Below are positions 24,386 to 36,800 of a stretch of 64,000 bases of DNA, one piece after another. Within the stretch, counting starts at the first letter, position 1; every line of letters starts with the position of its first letter. The stretch is from Chrysomallon squamiferum (taxonomy: Eukaryota; Mollusca; Gastropoda; Neomphalida; Peltospiridae), in assembly GCA_012295275.1 (NCBI GenBank), contig CM022670.1, positions 26,313,244 through 26,377,243 of the forward strand. The letters run 5' to 3'. Both the position numbers and the translations under genes were made by a program. Under the pieces are notes generated by a model. The model ran no database searches, was not told the origin of the DNA, and saw nothing but the letters and a program-made list of their open reading frames with translations.

Positions 24386-24820
24386 GTGTATGTATGTATG
24401 TATGTATGTATGTATGTTAGAATGTATTATCAATGTATGTATGTATGTATGTATGTATACATGTATGCATATTTGTATATATCCAAATGTATTTATACAT
24501 ATATTATTTGTTTGTGCATGCATATGATGATTATACATATTATTAAATTTTACATTATTTTACAGTGTCATACCAAAGTAATTCCATGTTATCTCTCTTC
24601 TCCAAGTGATCAAAATAATATTATAATACAATTAATTAATTAATAATGAGGATGAAATAAACTAATTAATAAGAATGGTAATATTTTATAGTCGTAGTTG
24701 TAGCAATGGTATTTATATTAACTTTGTCATCGTATAATCTACTAAAGGGAGACGACTCTTGTCAGCTCTGCTAATAACCCATAGCCACTTAAGGAAATAA
24801 TATTGTAATAAATAAATAAG

Positions 24821-24856
<36 letters not shown>

Positions 24857-25537
24857 GATAATAATGATAATAATGATCATAATGTGAAACATACAGCAAT
24901 AAAAGGAATTTATTTCTATCACTGTTTACAAGAACTAACTTATGAGATTTTTAATCTTAACGTAGTGTCAGGCTAGAAGAAAACAAGATACGTAAACGAT
25001 TTACAGAAAACTTCTGCTAAAGTTCAACGCTTGTAGGTAGTACGTACGGAAGAGCCAGAAATCTTAGGTTTTGAAATAAAAAATATCTGAATTTTATTTA
25101 ATAAGTTTGTCGTAAATGTAGGATACTTTGAAATCGTTTCGGTCTACGAAACTGAGTTTCAACACATTTCATAATAATGTCAGTTACCAAAATATGACTT
25201 TCAAACTATTCTATTTATTTATTATTAATCGAGAAACACTGAACTTTGTCTTTTTTAAAATTATATAAACACACAATAGCTACAGTTGATCTCTGTTCTG
25301 ATACAGATATAATTCTCGAAAAATAACTGACAACAATTATAACAATTTTCTGACTATATCATAATTCCGGGGGCGATGTACAGTTAGCTAACCTTTGAAA
25401 TAAAAACAACGAGGCCAAAATGGAATAACTGGAAATTATATAAATAATTAAAGCTTTATATATTATATAAACTCTCATTGCTTTGGATTCATTGCTAGTC
25501 ACGATTTCATGTTGCTTAACTAGAAGAAATAAAACAG

Positions 25538-25718
25538 CAATATAATATTATATTTAAAAGTTGTGATTCTGCTGTTTTTATTTTAAATATATTTTTCTAT
25601 GTATGTGTTTATATATATATATGTATATATACACACACACATACATATACATAGAAAAATATATATAAAATAAAAACATCAGAATCACAAAACTTTTTAA
25701 ATATAATATTATATTTAT
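25538..25718. mobile_element. Foldback (long inverted-repeat) element
   Basis: Two arms of about 80-85 bases are near-perfect reverse complements. The left arm runs through ATAATATTATATTTAAAAG, TGTGATTCTGCTG and ATATTTTTCTATGTATG; the right arm mirrors it back to AATATAATATTATATTT. The loop is a short TA/CA repeat. Upstream of gene C only the left arm remains (about 42470-42545), followed by a GTAT expansion. Confidence 0.75.
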
Positions 25719-27010
25719 GTATAGATGAACGGATATATTGTTATTATACTAAGGAATTTTATTTAAATAACAGATCTAGAACTTGTTATACAGACACTTT
25801 ACGACATACGCTGATCGTTTATAGTATAATATACTCTGACCAATTTGCGGGTGTTTAATGAATCGTCAGAGAACGAACCTAGATGCAGACAGTGAATAGA
25901 AAATGTGCGAAAAGACTTTGCCTCAGCTGAGCCAGCCAATTACTGACAATGTTCAGCCAATACACATCGATTTGTTGCGTGCGAGTAACTATGAAGTCAA
26001 GTTAGCTTTCATGTTAGGCGATGTTTTGTAAAACGTTTTAGCAGATCAACATAATCCAAATTCCTTTACTAAAGTTTAATTAGTAATTACCTGACTCTAG
26101 TTAGCTTTGACTAATTTACTGGAATTTGTAATCCAAATGCTTTCAATCAACTTTACAGTAACACTTTAACTAATTTACTGGAATGTTTTTTTTAAAATCA
26201 ATCTGACTGGTATATTTGAAGAAAATGGGTGCAGTTGTCCGGGGACCTATTGTCCTGTTACCAAGTACTGCGTCTCTTGAACATGTGTTTTTGACAAGCG
26301 TATGATTTTCCTTTTTTCCTTTTCTTTTTCTTTCAGACTGAAGGAAAATGAACCATTGACGACTGACGAAAAGTTGACGGAGTTGTGAAATAAATTAAAG
26401 AAACTAATACTTTGTCTATAATATATTTGGTTCTAAGCATGTTTTGTAAAATCATAATCATTTCTTTCTCAAATACTTCTGTATTTTCTTGTCTTAACAA
26501 GAAAAGGAAGTTGGCCTATAATTGGTGAATTACTGGCTACCTTAATAAATGTGTTTTATTTAGTTCCTTAGTATTGTTGTTGTTTTTGTCGTCATCATCA
26601 TCGTCATTATTAGTGTATAAAGAACAAACAAACAAAGTATCAAATAAATAAATAAATAAATAAACATCCATTCATTTATTTTTTTCTGAGCTCCCTCAAG
26701 CGCCAAGGTTCGATCTGTTACCAACATTTCGAAAATTCATAACAAAATAACATTTGCTGAATGAAAACAGTTAAAGAAGTCATGCACATTTATTACAAAG
26801 CGACAATATATCACCAAGCCGATTATCATTAGTAAAGACGCACCCCCAAAAAAATAAAAAACATTAACAGCATGATACTGAATAGCCGATTATTATTATA
26901 CATTCTTTTTGTTTTTGTACTGAAGTGTTCATTCTTTCATTCATTCTTTCATTAATTCCTTCACTCTTTCATTCCTTCATTCTTTTCCATTGTATTTTAG
27001 ATGACATTTA

Positions 27011-27326
27011 CTAGATCGTTCCACGGCTTTGTCTTCGTCTTTTCAACGAAACAACGTATGCAATTAAAACAACTGTCACAATTAACAGAAACAATGCGAC
27101 GGAGATGAAAACCCACGTAATTAATGGAATCCCCGACTTCTGTGAAATGCGTTTTGGTTTGTAGCTTGGTATTAAAACATTCCACAGATGAACTTGCCGC
27201 GCCTTTAGTCGGGAGCCTACGGCAATTGTTCCGTTTCCTTCGTATCCAGAAATTTTCATGTATTTTTGGTCATTGCTTGTAAAGGGAGGAAATTTGTCGG
27301 CAGAAAACGAAGATGATGATGGTTTT
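27011..27326 (-). CDS. Gene C exon 11: transmembrane C-terminus
   Basis: 316 bases ending at TAG (27013-27011). Same helix as gene B, tail KRRRQSRGTI. Confidence 0.87.
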
Positions 27327-27510
27327 CTGAAAAATAAAACAACAAATATAATTTATATATTTTTTTAAAAGTCGTAAATTGCTGGGTATTTTGTAGATTG
27401 TTACTTTTATTATTATTATTATTATCATCATCATTAATAGTAGTAGTATTAGTAATAGTACTACTGCTACTACTACTGCGAAATGTATGTATGTATGTAT
27501 AACTTCTTAC

Positions 27511-27646
27511 CCATGTTTAATAAAATTTCCCCAAATCTCAATTAACATCTTGCTCACTTGGCGATCTTCGTCAGAGTAGTTGTACAAAGGATGCCCGGTG
27601 AAAGGACACCCAAACAGATAGAACAGATCTCGACCATGTGGCACAC
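27511..27646 (-). CDS. Gene C exon 10
   Basis: 136 bases with [12 protein letters not shown] and the catalytic histidine. Donor GTAAGA differs from GTATGT in gene B because most of intron 10 has been deleted and replaced by a short GTAT-type tract. Confidence 0.87.
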
Positions 27647-28151
27647 CTGACATTGAAACGCAAAGTTAGTTAGTTTGTACTGGGAATAGGTAACTGCGTT
27701 TAAAAGGAATCACCTGACACCGAAACAAAAACATTAATCAACATCCAACACTGAACTACAAGGTTATTAACACTGAGTTGAAGAAACATGGTAAACCATT
27801 GCTCACACAAAACTAATTAATTATGGATTAACAGATCTAAGCTTTGGAGAGACATATCATAATAGTGTGAGACGCATTTTGTGATAAGTTTAGGACAAAG
27901 ATTACCAGATTAACCAAATTTACACTGAATCGTTTCACTCATCAAGACTACGTTTTGGTAGGACCCGGAAAATTAGATTATCTTATGAACTATATGAAAA
28001 TCACCCTTTAAACCAACTGTCAGATATACTTGCGAGGCTATTTTAATATTTTTGCATCTTCTTAGTTAATTACCATTGCACTTTCTATGTTTTTATCCTA
28101 ATACTATATAGTGTTTAATCAGATTAATGATATATAAAAGCAGGCAGAGAG

Positions 28152-28302
<151 letters not shown>

Positions 28303-28344
28303 AATTAATTTGATAAAAAAATAACAAAGTAAAATGCATCTTAC

Positions 28345-28474
28345 CTTTCCAGAATGGTGGAGGAGACAAGTGTGAATGGTATTCAAAATTGTAGAAATAC
28401 AGCTCTTTGTTTCGCTTTTCTAGCCGAGTCGCAAAGTCTATCAGTGGTGCAACTATAATTTTGTCACTCATAAC
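28345..28474 (-). CDS. Gene C exon 9
   Basis: 130 bases, [20 protein letters not shown] to [16 protein letters not shown] donor. A long GA/GT microsatellite (28149-28301) lies just downstream in intron 9. Confidence 0.87.
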
Positions 28475-28689
28475 CTGCAAGAAAAACAACAATACATACA
28501 CTTTTTACATGTGATTAAATTATCATTATAATCATCAACAACATCATTGTTACTACTATTACTAATACGTTTTTACCGTTGTTATTATCATTATATGCCT
28601 CATTATGGATCAAACTGTTTTAATAAAGCAAAATAATTTTTCTTTCAAAATTAATAAATTTAAAATCAACTCAATAGACAAAATATCAG

Positions 28690-29210
28690 TATGCATTATA
28701 TAAAACACAAACACGCAATCTATTAAACTTCAATAACCAACAATTCCAACACAGTTTACAAAACATCGGCATTCAAATTACAAAACGTAAATGCGAAAAT
28801 TTCAAATCACAATTAATGTACTCAATTTTAATTCGTGATCTACAGAACATCAACACACTATTTTCAAAGAATAAACACACGATATATACAATCTCAGCTA
28901 AATATCAATAAACATTCTACAAAATATCACTAACAAGTTGTATACAAAACATTAATAATTAGTAAACAGAACATCAATAGCTAGCATACAAAACAGCAAA
29001 ATGTAGTCTACAAAATACCATAGTATACAAAAAAACATCAATAAATATTCTGCAAAATATCAATACATAGTATACAAAATATCAATACTTAGTAAACAAA
29101 ACATACATACATAAATAAACATTCTACAAAATATCAACACTTAGTATAGAAAACGTCAACACGAAGTATGCAAAACATCAATGAACAGTCAACAAAAGTT
29201 CAACATACAG
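28690..29210. repeat. Irregular short-repeat tract in gene C intron 8
   Basis: Units built on ACAAAACATCAATA with variable spacing, homologous to but rearranged from the tract in gene B intron 8. Confidence 0.7.
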
Positions 29211-29352
29211 ACTTTAAAAACGTAACGACACAACGCAGAAAACATTAACATATTAAAATTGACAATAGTCCAGTAAATGAACTGAGGTCAAAAGAATTTC
29301 TCAGTTCTACCAACTAAACGTCTGAAGAATTTATTTCAAATGAATCGCTTAC

Positions 29353-29426
29353 ATTAGAAATAGCAATCGTTTTGGCTGTTGTATTGTTAGGATCTGACCA
29401 GGGCATGTATTCGTGAACAATCATAT
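29353..29426 (-). CDS. Gene C exon 8
   Basis: 74 bases, [18 protein letters not shown] to AISN, TTTCAG acceptor and GTAAGC donor. Confidence 0.82.
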
Positions 29427-29981
29427 CTGAAATATTAGAAAACTGTTTCAGTATAATTTATTGACATATACGTATGTACATGTGTATATTATTAATAGCA
29501 GTAATGTTCGAGTAATAATGTTAGAAGCAGAAGTAGTAAAAACAATAATGGCATTTGTAGCAGAAACAGCGGCAGTAGAGCTTGTATTAGTAGAAATTAT
29601 AGTTGTTGTATTTGCAATATCAGTAATTATTTAGCCATAATGGATGTTTGTCCAAAAAAATAAAAATAAAACACTCAAGAAAAACAACATAATAATAATA
29701 ATAACAGTAATAATAACTATATAAATAAATAAATAAATAAATAAATAAAAATAATTAAATATGTCGATAACAGAACATAATCTGTTAACTTCTGATCCTG
29801 ATATATTGCAATATAAATGACTGACGTGCGACACACAATACAAAACAAGGAACAACACAAACACATACTAACATATTCAGCAGAGGAAATGAATAATAAG
29901 ACGACGGACAACTAAAATCTGGAGTAGTAAATTAAATATCTGTCTTTATCTCTATTAAAAATAAAGAAAAGAAAAAGAAAC

Positions 29982-30072
29982 TTTCTTGCAACAACTGAAT
30001 CACTGATGACGCCAAATACAGGACTAAAATATCGCATGATGTGCTTTGCACTCAGTTGTCTATAACTGGGAC
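29982..30072 (-). CDS. Gene C exon 7 (3' boundary uncertain)
   Basis: Same sequence as gene B exon 7 apart from YFSPV for YFCPV. The same donor ambiguity applies. Confidence 0.65.
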
Positions 30073-30142
30073 CTGGAGAAAAAACAAGAAGAAAGAAATA
30101 ATAAATTTATACATATGTAAATACTACTAAGATTATACATAT

Positions 30143-30173
<31 letters not shown>

Positions 30174-30310
30174 TACATACATACATACATACACACAAAA
30201 AAGGCACACTCTCGCATGTGCGCCATCTGAATATTCATAAATACATAGTTACATATTGCATACTTCATACATTCAAACATTCATTCATGTTTATTTTTTT
30301 TTCCCCTCAC

Positions 30311-30443
30311 TATCGAATGATGATAATTCATCTCTGGTTGTTCCCATCATGTAAACTCGTCCGTTCAGTGGTTCGTCTTCCAGCAGGTTGACTGGTGAGT
30401 CGTGCAAAAACACATCATCTTTAACTGGTTGACACAGACCACC
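30311..30443 (-). CDS. Gene C exon 6
   Basis: 133 bases, one codon longer than in gene B, with the acid loop GTTRDEL and a GTGAGG donor in phase 1. Confidence 0.84.
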
Positions 30444-30511
30444 CTAAAACGTAATTTTAAACAAATCATTTTGTCATACAAAAATCTCTAAATATATGTA
30501 TCTATATTCTG

Positions 30512-30550
<39 letters not shown>

Positions 30551-30738
30551 TGCATGCGTGTATGTACGTTTTTAAAATATAGTATAATGATAAGCTAATT
30601 TTTGAATGATTACACTTGGACATTATAAATATTCTTGCTATGAACTTGATGTGATAAAAATTATCAGTATTAACAGCACCATCAGACAAGGAAATTAATA
30701 TTTCAGTTTGTGAACAAAAATATTTATTTCTGCATTAC

Positions 30739-30933
30739 CTGAAAACAGAATTCATTCATGGCCTGCACGTCAGCAGCTCTTAGACATTGCTTGACGGTGC
30801 TCATGTCCTTCAGTGTGACAGTCTAAAAACTTGGCCATTCTCTCCAGCTCAGACTTGGAATTTCTTGGAGAATCTACAAAAGCCCAGTGTGCAGTTGGCG
30901 AGCCACTCTGTACAATGGCGTAACGAAACAAAC
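30739..30933 (-). pseudogene. Gene C exon 5 with +1 insertion
   Basis: 195 bases against 194 in gene B. Gene B has TGTCTTCAGTG on the plus strand where gene C has TGTCCTTCAGTG. After the insertion the frame runs GHEHRQAMSKSC and stops. Confidence 0.87.
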
Positions 30934-30952
30934 CTAAACAATAAAAAATATC

Positions 30953-31005
<53 letters not shown>

Positions 31006-31218
31006 CAACAACAACAACAACAACAACAATAATAATAATAATAACAATAAGAACAAACATAATGATAATAATATTAGTAGTACTACTATTACTATTAGTG
31101 ATAAATAAATAGCAAGAAAAGAAGTAATAATAGTAGTAGTTCTAATAGCATCAGCAGGCGTTGAAATATTTGTAGTAGTAATAATAAAATAGGTCATTCT
31201 TAAAATAAAGTCAGATGC

Positions 31219-31404
31219 CTTTTGATTTGGGTGACAAGATGTGAAGGCCGACGTCTCCAGCTCCAGCACTGTGACCTTCAACTGTGACCTTGTCAGGGTC
31301 GCCACCAAAGAAATGTATGTTCTTCTTCACCCACTGCAGAGCTAAGTTTTGATCAAGAAGACCATAATTACCGGGAAAGTGAACGGAATCCCCGCTTATA
31401 AATC
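31219..31404 (-). CDS. Gene C exon 4, GC donor
   Basis: 186 bases with the nucleophile motif [17 protein letters not shown]. The intron begins GCATCT; no GT lies at this position, so frame continuity needs a GC-AG intron. Confidence 0.86.
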
Positions 31405-31502
31405 CTAATGAAAGAAAACATACATTATTTTAAATGCTCGTTTTTATCAGTAAACTTTATAATGTTTTAGGCATAGGAGAAATAAAAAAATGTGTAACTC
31501 AC

Positions 31503-31656
31503 CCAAAATACCGAGTCTGTAATTAAACGTTACAACAATGATGTTAGCCAACACCGCTAGGACGTCACCATGAAACATGGCCCCCATTCCGGCAAGGTTG
31601 GTCCCTCCGTGAATGTGTACCAGAACCGCCATTTTTTTAATGTTCTTCTCACCCGT
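31503..31656 (-). CDS. Gene C exon 3
   Basis: 154 bases with [20 protein letters not shown] and the GTGAGT donor, one visible substitution (DVL for DIL) from gene B. Confidence 0.87.
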
Positions 31657-31663
31657 CTTCAGT

Positions 31664-31694
<31 letters not shown>

Positions 31695-31696
31695 AC

Positions 31697-31739
<43 letters not shown>

Positions 31740-32130
31740 TATTGTATATGCGTCTGTCTGTCTGGCTGTATGATTGTGTGTGTCCCGATAAACCAATTCA
31801 GTTACATTGAATTGCTTGAACGTGTCATTTATGAGCCGTGACGGATAACCAGTGTTAAATACGTTTTACTTTATTTAAACGTGTATGTGATTTTTCTTGT
31901 TTTATGTTGTGATTTATTCATTTACACTTCATTCCATTTCCAACTTTTGTTCCAGACGTATTCATTGGGTCTTATCAGTTAGAACGCAGCCAAGAAAATA
32001 GCGTCTTTAAAGAGAGACATAGAAGCTGTGTTTCTTGTTTTTCTCTATATTATAAATATCATAATATAAAATAAAAATAAACGGAAAAAAATACTCACAT
32101 TATTATTGGAAGATTAGTCAGATAAAGTTC

Positions 32131-32166
<36 letters not shown>

Positions 32167-32845
32167 AAGAAGAAGAAAATCAAAGCGAACAATATTCCAT
32201 AATGAAACAATAGTATAAGTATAATATAAACCTCCAGTTGCGATTGACTTCACAATGATTTGAACAATAAACAGATGAAAAACATCTTAATACAATCTGT
32301 GACTGGCCACATGTTCAACATATTCTGGTTTTCCAGATTGTAGCAAACATCCGGACGTTAACCTACACCCAAATTCAAATTTTAAAAGACAATCAATAAA
32401 CAATCGCTTTTCCTGTATTTAAGCACTTGGGTAAATCTACATGTACTTCACCCAAAAGCTTGTGTCTTGTACAAGCTTATAAACCTTAATGTCCTGACCT
32501 AGTAAACAATAATTATATCTCTGTAATAATTCATCAGTACTGTTTGGTATTATTAAATACAAATTGTCATGTTAAACAATGTCGATCTATGGTAACATGA
32601 TGTGTGTATGTTGTTGTTTTTTTTGTTTTTTTTTTTCTTTGTTGTTTTTTTTTTCTTTATGTATATGAGGTTGTAAGACTTTACACTTGAAACCAAAGCA
32701 GATATATTTGTAAACCAAAGCCGGTATATTTGTAAACCAAATCCGGCATAAAACCTTTTATCTACAGATTATGTTTATTTTAAATAAGAATCTTAGTTAG
32801 TGTCCAATGTATAAAGTGAATTTCATAAATAATTAAAATGAATAC

Positions 32846-33001
32846 CACAGGGACGTAGATGTTCAGGTAGAGACAGTCTTCTTTTGTGTAGTTGAAATCT
32901 GGCACATGCATGTGAATGTATTCCAAGGTATCTTGTGGACAAGCGGGCGGAAGTTCCACAGTACTCAGAATATCAGACCAATGTGCAGGTTCTTGTGGAT
33001 T
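32846..33001 (-). CDS. Gene C exon 2
   Basis: 156 bases, [12 protein letters not shown] to [18 protein letters not shown] donor. No duplicated exon end follows, unlike gene B. Confidence 0.88.
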
Positions 33002-33724
33002 CTGCAACAGACACGAAAATATTTACTACATTTAATTTTCTTGATGCTTAATTATTTTGTATTAGTATTATTAAGAACATACAGGTTTCAAGCTGGGTTT
33101 TACTGGAGGAAATTTAATCTCTTACTTTTTGTTTTATCTTTGTTTTTAACATTATTATTCATGTTCTTAATATAGCTGAATATACACAGCATGTTGTCTC
33201 CGTATTTCAACGTAAGAAACATTCGAAATCATACAGTTTCCTGAACACAATCTTGTGAAATGAAGATACGCTTTACAATAAAATCAGATCAGTGGAAAGA
33301 ATCCACAGAAAAAACATGGAGTGTTGTTTGCTTGAAGAACTGATGTGATTTGTTATGTGCAAACATTAACATATATGAGTTTATTTCTAGCACACAGCTG
33401 TCTGTAATAGCATTTGTATGAGTGGTAAAGCCATACACATGTATATGGGTTCATTTCAAAGCAGAAAATTATGTGAAACAGCTTTTGCATTAATTTTGAA
33501 AGGCACTTTTATATTGAATAATTATATGCGAAGTTTCATAAGGTATCAATATTTTTGTTTTCTATGACTGATCTCACTGATGAATTTATGGAATAACTGA
33601 TTAGAAATGTGTTACATTTGTAACGACTTTTAGACAATTGTAATTCAGAAATTAGTTTATTTAGAAAGAGGAGCTTATAAAGGTATTGAATTGAATGTGG
33701 AATTAACATTTCTAGCAGGAGTAG

Positions 33725-33748
33725 CAGCAGTATTATTATTATTATTAT

Positions 33749-33811
<63 letters not shown>

Positions 33812-36800
33812 ATAGAAGTAATAGAATAAGATGTAGTATTACTTGACAAGCAGCAGCAGAAGTAGAAGTATCTGTAGGTGGAGGAACAGGAATCGGAAGA
33901 GTGGTTGTAGTATAAACAGTAATAGTAGTAATAATAAAAATAGAAGTACCAGTAATAATAATAGAAACAGAAGTACCAGTAATAGTAGTAATAATAGAAA
34001 TAGAAGTACCATTACTAGTAGTAATAATAGAAATAGAAGTACCAGTAGTAATAATAGAAATAGAAGTACCAGTAATAGTAGTAATAATAGAAATAGAAGA
34101 ACCAGTAATAGTAGTAATAATAGAAATAGAAGAACCAGTAATAGCAGTAATAATAGAAGAACCAGTAATAGCAGTAATAATAGAAATAGAAGAACCAGTA
34201 ATAGTAGTAATAATAGAAATAGAAGAACCAGTAATAGTAGTAATAATAGAAATAGAAGAACCAGTAATAGTAGTAATAATAGAAATAGAAGAACCAGTAA
34301 TAGTAGTAATAATAGAAGAACCAGTAATAGTAGTAATAATAGAAATAGAAGAACCAGTAATAGTAGTAATAATAGAAGAACCAGTAATAGTAGTAATAAT
34401 AGTAGAACCAGTAATAGTAGTAATAATAGAAATAGAAGAACCGGTAATAGTGGTAATAATAGAAGAACCAGTAATAGTAGTAACAATAGAAATAGAAGAA
34501 CCAGTAGTAGTCGTAGTAGCAGTAGTAGTAGTAGAATAGTAATAGTAGTAATAAAAGAAATAGAAGTATCAGTATCAGTAGTAATAGTAGTAGTAGTAGT
34601 AATAAAAGAAATAGAAGTATCAGTATCAGTAGTAATAGTAGTAGTAGTAGTGATAGAAGTAATAGTATAAGATGTAGTATTACTTGTAAAAGCACCAGCA
34701 GAAGTAGAAGTATCTGTAGGTGGAGGAACAGGAATCGGAAGAGTGGTTGTAGTATAAACAGTAATAGTAGTAATAATAAAAACAGAAGTACCAGTAGTAA
34801 TACTAGAAACAGAAGTACCAGTAATAGTAGTAATAATAGAAATAGAAGTACCAGTACTAGTAGTAATAATAGAAATAGAAGTACCAGTAATAGTAGTAAT
34901 AATGGAAATAGAAGTACCAGTAATAGTAGTAATAATAAAAATAGAAGTACCAGTAGTAATAATAGAAATAGACGTACCAGTAATAGTAGTAATAATAGAA
35001 ATAGAAGTACCAGTAATAGTATAATCATAGAAATAGAAGTACCAGTAATAGTAGTAATCATAGAAATAGAAGTACCAGTAGTAATAATAGAAATAGAAGT
35101 ACCAGTAATAGTAGTAGTAGAAATAGAAGAACCAGTAATAGAAGTAATAATAGAAAAACCAGTAATAGTAGTAATAATAGAAATAGAAGAACCAGTAATA
35201 GTAGTAATAATAGAAGAACCAGTAATAGTAGTAATAATAGAAATAGAAGAACCAGTAATAGTGGTAATAATAGAAGAACCAGTAATAGTAGTAATAATAG
35301 AAGAACCAGTAATAGTAATAATAATAGAAGAACCAGTAATAGTAGTAATAATAGAAATAGACGAACCAGTAATAGTAATAATAATAGAAATAGAAGAACC
35401 AGTAATAGTATTAATAACAGAAGAACCAACAATAGTAGTAATAATAGAAGAACCAGTAATAGTAGTAATAATAGAAATAGAAGAACCAGTAATAGTAGTA
35501 ATAATAGAAGATCCAGTAGTAGAAGTAATAATAGAAGTAGAAGAACCAGTAATAGTGGTAATAATAGAAGAACCAGTAATAGTAGTAATAATAGAAGAAC
35601 CAGTAATAGTAATAATAATAGAAGAACCAGTAATAGTAGTAATAATAGAAGTAGAAGAACCAGTAATAGTGGTAATAATAGAAGAACCAGTAATAGTAGT
35701 AATAATAGAAGAACCAGTATTAGTAGTAATAATAGAAGAACCAGTAATAGAAGTAATAATAGAAGTAGAAGAACCAGTAATAGTGGTAATAATAGAAGAA
35801 CCAGTAATAGTAGTAATAATAGAAATAGAAGAACCAGTAATAGTGGTAATAATAGAAGAACCAGTAATAGTAGTAATAATAGAAGAACCAGTAATAGTAG
35901 TAATAATAGAAATAGAAGAACCAGTAATAGTAGTAATAATAGAAGAACCAGTAATAGTAGTAATAATAGAAGTAGAAGAAGAACCAGTAATAATAGTGGT
36001 AATAATAGAAGAACCAGTAATAGTAGTAATAATAGAAGAACCAGTAATAGAACCAGTAATAGAAGAGTAATAAGTAATAATAGAAGAAACCAGTAATAGA
36101 ATAATAAAGAACCAAAAAAGAAGAACCAGTAATAGTGGTAATAATAGAAGAACCAGTAATAGTGGTAATAATAGAAGAAGAAATAGTAATAATAGAAATA
36201 GAAGAACCAGTAATAGTGGTAATAATAGAAGAACCAGTAATAGTAGTAATAATAGAAAGAAAATACCAGTAATAATAATAAAATAGAAGAACCAGAATAA
36301 CCAGTAATAATAGAAATAAAATAATAGAAACCAGTAATAGTAATAATAATAATAATAGAAGAACCAGTAATAGTATTAATAACAGAAGAACCAACAATAG
36401 TAGTAATAATAGAAGAACCAGTAATAGTAGTAATAATAAAAATAGAAAGTAGAAGAACCAGTAATAATAATAAATAGAAGACCAGTAAAGTAGTAATAAT
36501 AGAAATAGAAGAACCAGTAATAGTAGAAGAAATAATAGTAGAAGAAGAACCAGTAATAGTGGTAATAATAGAAATAGAAGAACCAGTAATAGTAGTAATA
36601 ATAGAAGAACCAGTAATAGTAGTAATAATAGAAGAACCAGTAATAGTAGTAATAATAGAAATAGAAGAACCAGTAATAGTGGTAATAATAGAAGAACCAG
36701 TAATAGTAGTAATAATAGAAATAGAAGAACCAGTAATAGTGGTAATAATAGAAGAACCAGTAATAGTAGTAATAATAGAAGAAATAGAAATAATACCAAT

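Larger units (their letters stand above)
23350..27010. other. Spacer between genes B and C
   Basis: Up to about 26010 it is the 5' flank of gene B and matches 39783-43020 upstream of gene C. The 3' flank of gene C starts near 26420. About 400 bases between them are unique to this spacer. It holds a GTAT microsatellite (24386-24460), AAAT repeats, a SINE-like segment and a foldback element; no exon was seen. The B promoter should lie just above 23350 but no element can be called. Confidence 0.55.
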
